Part shown: in pieces, positions 52,875 to 62,154 of the stretch
Numbering within the stretch: position 1 is the stretch's first letter
How the letters are laid out: every line of letters begins with the position of its first letter
DNA from: CAVXSP01 sp963764505
GTDB lineage: Bacteria > Acidobacteriota > Vicinamibacteria > Vicinamibacterales > SCN-69-37
Direction: 5' to 3'
Length of the DNA: 64,000 bases
NCBI GenBank assembly: GCA_963764505.1
Contig: CAVXSP010000001.1
Span: 372,001 to 436,000 of the forward strand
Translations under genes and position numbers: made by a program
The notes under the pieces: generated by a model
Seen by the model: only the letters and a program-made list of their open reading frames with translations
Database searches by the model: none
What the model was told of the DNA's origin: nothing

Positions 52875-53762
52875 ATGGCAGAGTCGTTGCGCTGTTCGGA
52901 AGAGTTCGCGTCGGGCGCGGCCAGGCTGCGCGTGGACATCTACGGCGAGACGCCCGTGGAGCACGTCCTCGACGAGGTGACGTTCCTCAACTACCGCCTG
53001 GCCGACGTGAAGATCGAGAAGGTCAGCAAGTCGAAGCCGGACGTCGTCTGGCATCAGGGCGGCGCGAAGAAGAGCATCGCGTTCCAGGGCGACACGCTGA
53101 CGCTCTACGGCGAATGGTTCCAGGGGGAGCTGCAGAAAGTGCTCGTGAGCGCGCTCGCGCTGAGGATGGAGCAGGCCGGCCTGCATCCGTTCCATTCCTC
53201 CGCGGTCCGCTACAAGAACAAGACGATCCTGTTCATCGGCGGCGAGTCGAACCACGGCAAGTCGATGTCGCAGATCGAGGGGTGCCGGCGAGGCGGCCAG
53301 GTGGTCTCGACCGAGACGACCGTGACCGACGAGCGCGGCTGGGTCGTGATGGGGTCGAAGGCCGTGTTCCTGCGCCTGCGCGCGAAGGGCACCGAGCGCG
53401 CCGACAAGGTCGATCAGGACGAGGGCGTCTCCAAGTTCTTCGACAAGACGCCGGAGTTCGTGATCTACGACCAGCCGTGCGACGTCGACCTCGTCATCCT
53501 GCCGTCGATTGACGGCAACTTCGACACGGCGTCCAAGCCGATGGCGCCCTTCGAACGGAACTTTCAGACGTTCCACTCGCTGATGAACTATCACGGGCTG
53601 CACGAGCTGCTCGCGCCCGGCGTGCCGATGCCGATCCTCGACAACGACGAGCTGCGGGCGAAGCGCGCGGACTTCTGCGCGCGGTTCTGCCAGCGCCCCT
53701 ACCACCTGATTCGCGCGAAGAACCCGCAGCTGCTGTTCGACGAGCTCGAGAAGCTGCTGTAG
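52875..53762 (+). CDS. HPr kinase/PEP-carboxykinase-like P-loop protein of unknown function
   Basis: A 295-residue protein. The central part HPFHSSAVRYKNKTILFIGG followed by ESNHGKS gives a Walker-A-like loop (G123-x4-G128-K129-S130) in the context seen in HPr kinase/phosphorylase-type proteins. QVVSTETTVTDERGWVVMGS would supply the metal-binding acidic strand. The canonical HprK signature is not obvious, so it is probably a diverged member. ATG 52875, preceded by GGAGAGG, is chosen over 52857. Its place between SDR and molybdenum hydroxylase genes suggests a regulatory or cofactor-linked kinase for that enzyme system, which is inference. Confidence 0.65.
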   Translation: MAESLRCSEEFASGAARLRVDIYGETPVEHVLDEVTFLNYRLADVKIEKVSKSKPDVVWHQGGAKKSIAFQGDTLTLYGEWFQGELQKVLVSALALRMEQAGLHPFHSSAVRYKNKTILFIGGESNHGKSMSQIEGCRRGGQVVSTETTVTDERGWVVMGSKAVFLRLRAKGTERADKVDQDEGVSKFFDKTPEFVIYDQPCDVDLVILPSIDGNFDTASKPMAPFERNFQTFHSLMNYHGLHELLAPGVPMPILDNDELRAKRADFCARFCQRPYHLIRAKNPQLLFDELEKLL

Positions 53763-53780
53763 GAGCGCACCGGCGGCTCC

Positions 53781-54644
53781 ATGAGGCCTTTCAAGTACGC
53801 CCGACCTCGATCGACTGGAGGCGTCTTCGACCTGCTCGCGACGCACGGGTCGAAGGCGAGGATTCTCGCCGGCGGCACCGACGTCGTCGTCCGCCTCCGC
53901 ATGGGGCACATGCGCCCGGACGTCGTGGTCGACATCAAGCGCGTCGCCGACCTGCCCGGGGACATCGTGGAAGCCGACGGCAGCCTGCGGATCGGCGCCC
54001 GCGCGGTGATGACCGATCTCGTCGAGGACGCGCGCATCCGGCGGCACTTTCCCGCGCTGGCGGAGGCGGCCGCCGTGGTGGGCTCGATCCAGATCCGCAA
54101 CCGGGCGACGGTCGCGGGCAACATCTGCAACGCCTCGCCGGCGGCCGACACGGCGCCCGCGCTCCTCGTCTACGGGGCGATCGTCAACCTGGCCGGTCTC
54201 GGGGGGCGGCGGCGCGTGCCGCTGACGGAGTTCTTCACGGGGCCGGGCAAGACGGTCGTGCAGCAAGGCGAGATCGTCGAATCGATCGACTTGCCCGTTC
54301 CCGCGAAGCCTGCCGGCTCGGCGTTCGGCCGGATCACGCGCCGCTACGGCGTGGATCTGGCGACGATCAATCTGTCCTGCTGCATCGACGCCTCGGGCGA
54401 AACGCGCTTCGCGTACGGGGCGGTCGGCCCGCGTCCGTTTCTCGTCACTGACACGCGCGGCGTGCTCGCGGATGCCGGCGCACCGGCCGACGCAAAGGCC
54501 GCGGCGCTCCACGAACTGATCGCGCAGTCCAGCCCGATCAGCGACGTCCGCGGTGGTCGCGACTACCGGCTGGCCATGCTGGACGTCATGAGCCGACGCG
54601 CGCTGCAGACTGCGGCGTCGCGGCTGCAGGAGGCACGCGCATGA
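53781..54644 (+). CDS. FAD-binding subunit of xanthine dehydrogenase-family molybdenum hydroxylase (CoxM-like)
   Basis: A 287-residue medium subunit. MRPFKYARPRSTGGVFDLLA opens the FAD-binding domain; ARILAGGTDVVVRLRMGHMR and IQIRNRATVAGNICNASPAA are the two flavin-binding loops (AGGT and TVGGN-type). The C-terminal CoxM/CODH flavoprotein domain follows. It transfers electrons from the 2Fe-2S subunit to the final acceptor. The stop overlaps the start of the small subunit (ATGA at 54641-54644). It begins 18 bp after the HPrK-like gene. Confidence 0.92.
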   Translation: MRPFKYARPRSTGGVFDLLATHGSKARILAGGTDVVVRLRMGHMRPDVVVDIKRVADLPGDIVEADGSLRIGARAVMTDLVEDARIRRHFPALAEAAAVVGSIQIRNRATVAGNICNASPAADTAPALLVYGAIVNLAGLGGRRRVPLTEFFTGPGKTVVQQGEIVESIDLPVPAKPAGSAFGRITRRYGVDLATINLSCCIDASGETRFAYGAVGPRPFLVTDTRGVLADAGAPADAKAAALHELIAQSSPISDVRGGRDYRLAMLDVMSRRALQTAASRLQEARA

Positions 54645-55132
54645 CGGACTCCACGACGACGCCCATCACGCTCACGGTCAACGGGCAGCGGACGACGATC
54701 GACGTGCGGCCGCACCACACGCTCCTCGAAGTGCTGCGCGACGAGCTCGGCCTGACCGGCACCAAGGAGTGTTGCTCGATGGGCGAGTGCGGCGCCTGCA
54801 CGGTGATGCTCGACGAGGAAGCGGTCGATTCGTGCCTGATCCTCGGCGTCGAGGCCGACGGCAAGGCGGTGCGGACGATCGAGGGGCTCGCGGCGGAGGG
54901 CAAGCTGAACCCGCTGCAACAGGCGTTTCTCGACCAGGGCGCCGTCCAGTGCGGGTTCTGCATTCCCGGGATGATCATGGCCGCGCAGTCGCTGCTCGAG
55001 ACGAATCCCGATCCGAGCGAGGACGACATCAAGCGCGGGCTCGAAGGCAACCTGTGCCGCTGCGCCGGCTACAGCCGCATCATCGCGGCCGTCAAGCAGG
55101 CCGCGGCCGTCCAGCGGGAACAGCACGCGTAA
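54641..55132 (+). CDS. 2Fe-2S subunit of molybdenum hydroxylase (CoxS-like)
   Basis: A 163-residue small subunit with both iron-sulfur sites. The ferredoxin-type cluster uses C45, C50 and C53 in CCSMGECGAC, plus C65; the helical-domain cluster uses C104, C107, C139 and C141 (QCGFC and LCRCAGYSRI). Length and spacing are normal for CoxS/XdhC-type subunits. It relays electrons from the molybdenum centre to FAD. It is translationally coupled to the FAD subunit and lies 13 bp upstream of the catalytic subunit gene. Confidence 0.95.
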   Translation: MTDSTTTPITLTVNGQRTTIDVRPHHTLLEVLRDELGLTGTKECCSMGECGACTVMLDEEAVDSCLILGVEADGKAVRTIEGLAAEGKLNPLQQAFLDQGAVQCGFCIPGMIMAAQSLLETNPDPSEDDIKRGLEGNLCRCAGYSRIIAAVKQAAAVQREQHA

Positions 55133-55145
55133 GGGGGTCTTCACC

Positions 55146-57417
55146 ATGCAATCGATAGGCCGTTCGGTTCAGCGCGGCGGCGGAGTCGATCGCGTCACCG
55201 GCGACCAGAAGTACGCCGCCGATCTGCGGTTGGATCGGATGCTGCAGGTGAAGCTCGTCACCCTGGATTGCGCGCATGCACGCCTCCGGTCGGTGGATGC
55301 GGCCGACGCGCGTCGGGTCGAGGGCGTGCGGGGCGTGTTCACGGCGGCGGACTTCGGCCAGCCGGTGCCCAAGTTCGGGCCGACGTTCGTCGATCGCCCG
55401 GTCATCGCCGACGGCGAAACGCGATTCTTCGGCGAGACGGTCGCGGCCGTGGTCGCCGAGACCGAAGACGCCGCCGAGGCGGCCGCGAACCTCGTGCGCG
55501 TCGAGTACCGACGAGCTGCCGGCGATCCTGACCGTCGAGCAGGCGCTCGCACCCGGCGCCTCGCTCGTCCAGCCACCGGCCTGGCGCACGAAGGGCGACC
55601 CGCACGCCGATTCGAACGTGCTCGAGGCCTTCAATTTCGGCTGGGGCGACGTGAACGGCGCGCGCGCAGACTGCGTCGTCGAGCGCGACTATGAGTTCCC
55701 GATGGTGACGCATTTCGCGATCGAGCCGCACGCCTACCTGGCGGCGCCCGACGGCGGCGGCGTGGCGGTCTGGAGCCCGATGCAGCATCCGTTCATCCTG
55801 CAGCGCGTGGTCGCCGCCGCGCTCGGCTGGCCCATCGCCAGGGTCCGGATCATCTCGCCGGATCCGGGGGGCGGCTTCGGCGGGAAGGGCTGGCCGAAGT
55901 TCGAGCCGCTCATGGCCTTTCTCGCGCTGAAGACCGGCCGCCCGGTCCGACTCGTGCTGACGCTCGAAGAGACCTTCCAGGCGGTGCGCCGGACCGCGTG
56001 CGAGGTCCACGCGCGCACGGGGTTCGACGCGACGGGCCGGATCGTCTTTCAGGACCTCGAGGCGAACTTCCTGCTCGGCGCCTACGCGGATATCGGCTCG
56101 CGCGTCGTCAGCAAGGCCAGCTACGTGGGATGCGGCCCGTACGTCACGCCCAACGCACGCGTCATCGCGCGCGCGATCCTGTCGCATACGACCCCGAGCA
56201 CCGCGTTCCGCGGCTTCGGCACGCCGCAGGCGTCCTGGGCGGTCGAGTCGCAGTTGAACGAAGCGGCCGAAATCCTCGGGATCGATCGCGTCGAGATTCG
56301 CCGCCGCAATCTGCCGGTCAAGGGGCAGCCGTTCGTCCCGAACGACACGCCGTGCGACGGCGACTGGAAGACGGCACTCGCCAAGGCGGCTGGCGCGATC
56401 GGGTGGACCGGCCCGGTCGGACCGCTCCGCGGCCGAGGCGTCTCGCTCGGCATCAAGGCCTCGTCGACCGCATCGGCCTCGTTCTCGCTCGTCCGGCTGC
56501 ACTTCGACGGCAGCGCGACGGTCTTCTCGGCGACGTCCGACATGGGGCAGGGCGCACGGACCGTGCTCGCGCAGGTGGCCGCCGAGGAATTGGGGATCAC
56601 GGCCGATCGCGTGCACATGGTCATGGGCGATACGGCGATCGTGCCGTTCGACACCTCGACCTCGGCCAGCCGGTCGACCGTGTTCATGGGCAACGCCGTG
56701 CTGCACGCGTGCCGGCACATCAAGGCGCAGCTGCGCACGATTGCCGCCGGGCTGTTCGGCGTGCCGGAAGATCAGATCCAGGTGGAGAACGGGCTCGTGC
56801 GCGGCTCCGGCCGGGAGCGCTCGTTCGTCGAACTGGTCCAGGAGCACTTCGGCAAGGCTCGCGGCGAGCTCATCGGAATCGGCGAGCAGCGCAATCCCGC
56901 GCAGCCCGGGCACCCGCTCGGCGGCAGTCCGGCGTTCTGGGAAGTGATGTGCGCCGCCGCCGAAGTCGAGGTCGACCCCGAGACCGGCATGGTTCGGCTC
57001 GACAAGATCGTTCTCGTCAGCGACGTCGGCCGGGCCCTGAACCCGTCCCAGGTCGAGGCGCAGGACGAGGGCTCGGCGGTCATGGGCATCGGCCACACGC
57101 TGATGGAGCACCTGATCCTCGACGAGCACGGCCGCATCCGGAATTTGGGCGCGCTCGACTATCGCATTCCCACGATCCAGGACATCCCGCTCGAGCTCGA
57201 GTCCATCCTGATCGAGAACGCCGACGGACCGGGGCCGTACGGCGCCAAAGGGGCGGGCGAGGGCGGCATCCTCGCGATCGCGGCGGCGATCGGGTCGGCG
57301 ATCAACCAGGCCGTTGGCGTGCACATCCGTGACCTGCCGCTGACGCCCGAGCGGATCTGGCAGGCGATCCGCGACAAGGAAGCCCAGGCCCGCCAGGAGC
57401 TCGCCGGCGTCCGCTGA
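55146..57417 (+). CDS. Molybdopterin-binding catalytic subunit of xanthine dehydrogenase family, frameshifted
   Basis: Skipping the second C of TACC at 55508-55509 joins two frames into a 756-residue large subunit: ANLVRVEY then DELPAILTVEQALAPGASLV, which is the family sequence. Later blocks are PDPGGGFGGKGWPKFEPLMA, STAFRGFGTPQASWAVESQL, SDMGQGARTVLAQVAAEELG and the catalytic-Glu segment GPYGAKGAGEGGILAI. The active-site pattern is that of aldehyde/CO-dehydrogenase-like hydroxylases rather than a confirmed xanthine dehydrogenase. Substrate unknown; oxidation of an aldehyde or N-heterocycle is likely. The break may be a sequencing error, since the rest of the operon is intact. Confidence 0.88.
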
Positions 57418-57455
57418 TCCCGGCGTGCCCGGGCGGCGGCCCGGGGCCGATCCTC

Positions 57456-58094
57456 ATGACTGAGCGGCTCGCGCCAGCAGTCCGTCGGAGCGCGATCCTG
57501 GTGGCCGGGCTCGCGGCTGTGGCGGTGCTCTTCGCCGTCGATCTGCGAGGCGCGCAGCGCGCCGCGCGTTGGCCGCCCGGCGCCAGAATCCGCGTCTGGA
57601 TCGGCGCGTCGCCGGCGCGCCGCGACGACCCGGCGTTCGCCGAGCGCGCCCTGCGCGTCTGGACGAGGGCCGGCCGCGGCCGCTTCGCGCTCGAGCGCTC
57701 GACCGACCAGGCCAACTCCGAGATCCGCATCCAGTTCGGGAACGGCGAGGCTCTGCTCGGCGAGACGAGGCCCGCGATCGACGGACGTTCCGGCTTCATC
57801 GCCGGCGGCGAGATCGGGATCGCCGTCAATCTTCCGGGCGATCGCCTGCAGCAGCGGATCGTGGTCTACATGACGGCCCTGCACGAGCTCGGCCACGCGC
57901 TCGGGCTGCGCCACAGCGACGACTTCGACGACATCATGTATCTGTTCCGGCGGCCCGAAGATCCGGAGCGCTATTTCGGCGCGTACCGGCGCCGGATCCG
58001 GTCGGCGGACGACATCGGCTCGCCGCGCGCCACCGGGCTGTCCCCGCGCGATCTCGACGCGCTGAACACGCTGTACGGGCCGGGTAACGACTAG
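57456..58094 (+). CDS. Matrixin-type (M10-like) exported metalloprotease
   Basis: A 212-residue protein with an N-terminal hydrophobic signal/anchor (about 12-33). The zinc motif HELGHALGLRH (H143, E144, H147, H153) followed by the Met-turn DDIMYLF (M161) is the metzincin signature, and SEIRIQFGNGEALLGETRP with GEIGIAVNLPGD are the preceding strands. There is no pro-domain and no C-terminal repeats, so it is a minimal matrixin. It ends 16 bp before the DUF4139-like gene. Substrate unknown. Confidence 0.85.
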   Translation: MTERLAPAVRRSAILVAGLAAVAVLFAVDLRGAQRAARWPPGARIRVWIGASPARRDDPAFAERALRVWTRAGRGRFALERSTDQANSEIRIQFGNGEALLGETRPAIDGRSGFIAGGEIGIAVNLPGDRLQQRIVVYMTALHELGHALGLRHSDDFDDIMYLFRRPEDPERYFGAYRRRIRSADDIGSPRATGLSPRDLDALNTLYGPGND

Positions 58095-58110
58095 CAGGAG
58101 GAATCCGGAC

Positions 58111-59841
58111 ATGACGACGCGGGTGTTTCGTTGGGTGACGTTCGTGACGGCGGCCCTGACAGCGATCGGAAGCGCTGGCGCCGGCGCGCAACAGCCGGCG
58201 CGACGCGAGGCGCTGGCCGGCATGCCGGTGAAGGAGGTGTCCGTCTTCAAAGACGGACACGCGTTCGTACTGCATGAAGGTTCACTGCCGGTCGATACGG
58301 CCGGCCAGATCGTCATGGACTACCTCCCGGCGCCCGTGCTCGGCACGTTCTGGGCGTACACCGTCGACCGCAGCATCGCCGTGAAGTCCGTGACGGCCTC
58401 GCGGCGCCCCATGCCCGTCGAGCAGCCCGCTCGTCGACTTGCGGATCTGCTGGAGGCCAACGTCGGCGCGGCCGTGACCGTCACGGAAAAGCCGACCGGC
58501 AGCGCCGGCGGTGTCACGTACGCCGCGACGATTCTCGCGTTTCCAGGCGCCGGTGCGGGATCGCCACAGAACGCGACGGGCACTCCGGTGGCATCTCCCG
58601 TCTCCTCGGACGAGGGCCTGATCCTTCTCCAGTTGAGCGACGGCGTGAAGGCGCTGCCGATCGGGCGCATCCAGGACGTGACCTTCAAGGCGGCCCCGAA
58701 GCCCACGGTCATCCGTCAGCAGCCGCGCGACGCGCTCACCCTGAGCTTGGACTGGAAAACGGCCGCGCCCCGGCCGAGTGCCGACATCGGGCTCGCCTAC
58801 CTGCAGAAGGGGCTCCGCTGGATACCCACGTATCGAGTCGACATCGACGGGAAAGGGACCGCCAATACCAGCCTGCAGGCGGTCGTCGTGAACGAGCTGG
58901 CAGACCTCGCCGGCGTCACGATGAACCTGGTGGTCGGCGTGCCGTCGTTCGCGTTCGAGAACACGCTCGACCCGCTCGCTCTACGCACGAGCAATCCCCT
59001 GTCGTCCTACTTTCAGCGGGAGGCCAGGCCGGGAGTCGGGACCGCCACCATGACCCAGGTTGGTCCACGGGACTCGGCCCCGGCTCCAGACCCGTCGCTC
59101 GCCGCCCTTGCCGGGGGGCAGAACAACAGTGAAGACCTCTTCCTGTTCACGCTTCGCGACATCACCCTCGGAAACGGCGAGCGGCTGAGTGTGCCCGTCA
59201 TCGATCAGCGTCTGAGCTACACGGACCTCTATACGCTGGATCTGCCGTTCGTGCCCCCGCCAGAAATCCGCAGCAATGTGCCGGGCGATCAAGGTGAGGT
59301 CGCGCGTCTGATGGCAGCATCGATCCCGTCGCACAAGATCCGGCTGCGCAATGCCACGAGCACACCCCTGACGACGGGGCCGGCGCTGGTCGTTCAGGGG
59401 GACCGCGTGTTGTCGCAAGCCATGATGACGTACACCTCGGCCGGAGGAACGACGGACCTCGAGATCGGCAAGGCCGTGGACATCCGTGTCGTGCGGACGG
59501 AAGCCGAGACCGCGCGCAGCCTCAACGCCGTGCGCGCGCCGGGCGGCGAAGCCCTGGCACAGGTCCAGATGACCGGATCAATTGGATTGACGAATCACCG
59601 CAGGGACGCCGTCGCGATGGAAGTGACCCGCGACATCCTCGGCGTTCCGGGCACGGCCGGCAACGGCGGTCAGGTCGAGCGGCTGAGTGCCATCAGCGAG
59701 TATCCCGCCTGGTGGCGCAACTACAACTGGCCGTTCTGGTCGAGTCAAATGAACGGCGTCGGCCGATTCACCTGGCATGTGACCATCGCTCCCGGTCAGA
59801 CCGTCGAACTGACCTACAACTGGTCCTACTACTGGCGCTGA
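58111..59841 (+). CDS. Exported DUF4139-like protein
   Basis: A 576-residue secreted protein: signal peptide 1-26, then PVKEVSVFKDGHAFVLHEGS, a start typical of DUF4139/DUF4140-type proteins, and the central IGLAYLQKGLRWIPTYRVDI with VVVNELADLAGVTMNLVVGV, matching the conserved YLVxGAxWxPxYDL-like block. The C-terminal FTWHVTIAPGQTVELTYNWS is the usual end strand. Function of the family is unknown. AGGAGG precedes the ATG. It probably forms a two-gene unit with the matrixin gene. Confidence 0.72.
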   Translation: MTTRVFRWVTFVTAALTAIGSAGAGAQQPARREALAGMPVKEVSVFKDGHAFVLHEGSLPVDTAGQIVMDYLPAPVLGTFWAYTVDRSIAVKSVTASRRPMPVEQPARRLADLLEANVGAAVTVTEKPTGSAGGVTYAATILAFPGAGAGSPQNATGTPVASPVSSDEGLILLQLSDGVKALPIGRIQDVTFKAAPKPTVIRQQPRDALTLSLDWKTAAPRPSADIGLAYLQKGLRWIPTYRVDIDGKGTANTSLQAVVVNELADLAGVTMNLVVGVPSFAFENTLDPLALRTSNPLSSYFQREARPGVGTATMTQVGPRDSAPAPDPSLAALAGGQNNSEDLFLFTLRDITLGNGERLSVPVIDQRLSYTDLYTLDLPFVPPPEIRSNVPGDQGEVARLMAASIPSHKIRLRNATSTPLTTGPALVVQGDRVLSQAMMTYTSAGGTTDLEIGKAVDIRVVRTEAETARSLNAVRAPGGEALAQVQMTGSIGLTNHRRDAVAMEVTRDILGVPGTAGNGGQVERLSAISEYPAWWRNYNWPFWSSQMNGVGRFTWHVTIAPGQTVELTYNWSYYWR

Positions 59842-59877
59842 CGCGCTCGAATCGACGCGTCTCGCGGCGCGTGCCGG

Positions 59878-62154
59878 TTACCGTCCGGGCAGGGCGTACG
59901 CGATGACCCCCGTCGGGCCGCCCCCTGCCTCCGGCGTCCCGGGGCCGAGTGCACTCGCGCCGCGCGCGCCGGCTTCCGACGCGGTGACGAGCAGGTACTG
60001 TCGCCCGTTCAGCTCGTACATCGACGGCGACCCGCTGCTCATCGCGCCGAGCGGCAGCTCGTGGAGCTGTTTGCCGGTCCCGGCGTCGTAGATGTGGACC
60101 TTGCGATCGGCGGCGTTCACGAACAGCAGGCCGCTCGCCGTCGGGATCGCGGATCCCTTGATGAGCTGCGCGGACCCCGTCCCGGTCACGCCCTGGCCGA
60201 CCAGCCGCAGGTCGTCGCCGAGTCCGATCTGCCACTTGATCGCGCCCTTGTTCAGGTCGTAGGCCGTGAGCGTCGTGTACGGCGGGTTGATGAGCGTCGG
60301 ATAGAGGCCGTAGCTCTCCATGACGAGACGGTCCTTTGGCGCGTCTGCCCCTTCGGGATAGGACGGCTGCGGCGCCGGAGCGCCGCGGGCCGGGACGTCG
60401 CGCACCTTCGCCGGCCCGCGCTGGACGACGGGACCGGGCGGCGGGGCGTCGGCGCCGCGCGCGCCGCCGCCGCGGCCGGCGAACGCCTGCGCGGCGTGAA
60501 AGAGCCCGACGAGCGCGTCGAGATCGTCCGCGCTGAGCTGGTGGAACGCCGGCATCTGGTTCCGGCCGTTGCTGATGACGGCGCGCAGGTCGGCGTCCGA
60601 CAGACGGTTCGTCACCCCGAGCAGCTCGGGCGCCGGGCCGACGCCTTCCAGCTGCGACCCGTGGCAGGCCTGGCAGTTCGTCTGGTAGACGCTCATGCCG
60701 GCGAAGCCGCCGCCCGCGCCGCGGGCCGCCGGCTCGCCCGGGCGGATCAGCCGCATGATCGCCGGCACGTTGAACGCGATGACGAACACGCTGCCGTCGT
60801 TGGGGTTCGCGGACGTGGATCCCCAGTTCGACCCGCCGTGATTACCGGGCATGTGGATGACTTCATCGAACCCGATCGGCGTGAACTGCCCGTCGTTGCG
60901 CGCCTTTCCGACGCGCACCTTGAACTGCTCGCGCTCCTCGTCGGTCAGCATGTACGGGTTGATGTCGTTGACGGTGAAGAACTGCCGGCCAAATGGCGGC
61001 GGCATCGTCGGAATCGGCTGCGTGGGCGACAGCTGCTCGCCGGGCACTTCCGTCCGGGTGGGCACCGGCTTCTCGGCGATCGGCCAGATCGGCTCGCCGC
61101 TGACGCGGTCGAAGACGTAGAGGTAGCCCGTCTTGCCGGCGAGGGCGACGACGTCAATCGTCCGGCCGTCCTTCCTGATCGTCGTCAGCTGCGGGCCGGA
61201 GACGTTGTCGAAGTCCCAGAGGTCGTGGTGCACGTTCTGAAAGTGCCAGAGGCGCTTGCCCGTCCGCGCGTCGATCGCGATGATGCAGTTGGCGAACAGA
61301 TCGTTGCCGAGGCGATCGGCGCCGTAGTAGTCGAACGTTGCCGATCCGGTCGGGAAGAACGCGATGCCGCGCTGCTCGTCGATCGTGACCTCGCCCCAGG
61401 TGTTCGTGCCTCCGATGTACTTCCAGGCGTCCTTCGGCCACGTGTCGTAGCCGAACTCGCCCGGATGCGGCACGGTGTGGAACTGCCAGACGACCTTGCC
61501 GGTCCGAACGTCGAAGGCCCGCAGGTCGCCAGGGGCCGAGAAGTACCCCTCGCCGGGGGCCGACCCGAGGAGAATGAGGTTCTCGAACACCTTGCCGGGT
61601 GTGCCCGACTGGACGCGCGAGACGGTCTTCGCATCGCGCCCGAGCCCCTCGCGCAGATCCACGACGCCGTCCTCGCCGAACGTGACGATGGAACGGCCCG
61701 TCTTCGCGTCGATCTCCTGGAGGTAGTCGTTGATGCTGAAGATGAGCCGACGGTCGGCGCCGTCCTGGCTCTCCCAGTAGTTCATGCCGCGTGCCGTCAT
61801 GCCCTGCAGACCCTCGTGGACCCAGACCTCCTTGCCCGTCTCGGCGTCGAGCGCCACCAGCGCGTTGGTCCGGCCGCGCGTGTAGATCGTGCCGTGCGCG
61901 ACGATCGGATTGAATCCGCTGTCGCCATACGGATACGACCAGGCCACGCCGAGCTGCGTCACGTTCGCCTTCGTGATCTCCGTCGACGGGGCGAAGCGCG
62001 AGCCGGCCGGGCCGCCGGCGTAGTCGGTCCATTCGCGCCGAGCCTGGGTCTGGCCGGAGACGCGGGGCACCAGCCCTCCGCCCACGAGCAGCGCGATCAG
62101 CGCCGCGCCGGCAAGCGCGACGGCACGATACGTCCGAGAACGGGGCGTGTGCAT
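59878..62154 (-). CDS. PQQ-dependent dehydrogenase with embedded cytochrome c domain
   Basis: A 758-residue exported quinohemoprotein. Signal peptide about 1-35; propeller blades with ALDAETGKEVW, AFDVRTGKVVWQF and AIDARTGKRLWHF; heme c motif CQACH (494-498) inside a cytochrome insertion (MSVYQTNCQACHGSQLEGVG, with Met ligand in GRNQMPAFHQL). An RG/Pro-rich linker follows the heme domain. The ATG at 62154 has GGAGG upstream. It closely resembles the heme-less enzyme at 44978-47075 and serves as the intact reference for that gene. Likely oxidises a sugar or alcohol in the periplasm, with electrons leaving via the heme. Confidence 0.9.
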   Translation of the reverse strand: MHTPRSRTYRAVALAGAALIALLVGGGLVPRVSGQTQARREWTDYAGGPAGSRFAPSTEITKANVTQLGVAWSYPYGDSGFNPIVAHGTIYTRGRTNALVALDAETGKEVWVHEGLQGMTARGMNYWESQDGADRRLIFSINDYLQEIDAKTGRSIVTFGEDGVVDLREGLGRDAKTVSRVQSGTPGKVFENLILLGSAPGEGYFSAPGDLRAFDVRTGKVVWQFHTVPHPGEFGYDTWPKDAWKYIGGTNTWGEVTIDEQRGIAFFPTGSATFDYYGADRLGNDLFANCIIAIDARTGKRLWHFQNVHHDLWDFDNVSGPQLTTIRKDGRTIDVVALAGKTGYLYVFDRVSGEPIWPIAEKPVPTRTEVPGEQLSPTQPIPTMPPPFGRQFFTVNDINPYMLTDEEREQFKVRVGKARNDGQFTPIGFDEVIHMPGNHGGSNWGSTSANPNDGSVFVIAFNVPAIMRLIRPGEPAARGAGGGFAGMSVYQTNCQACHGSQLEGVGPAPELLGVTNRLSDADLRAVISNGRNQMPAFHQLSADDLDALVGLFHAAQAFAGRGGGARGADAPPPGPVVQRGPAKVRDVPARGAPAPQPSYPEGADAPKDRLVMESYGLYPTLINPPYTTLTAYDLNKGAIKWQIGLGDDLRLVGQGVTGTGSAQLIKGSAIPTASGLLFVNAADRKVHIYDAGTGKQLHELPLGAMSSGSPSMYELNGRQYLLVTASEAGARGASALGPGTPEAGGGPTGVIAYALPGR

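Noticed and set aside
58237..58260. Perfect 11-bp dyad GTGTCCGTCTT/AAGACGGACAC with a 2-base centre
   Set aside because: It is inside the DUF4139-like coding region and encodes the conserved EVSVFKDGHA block, so it is probably coincidental.
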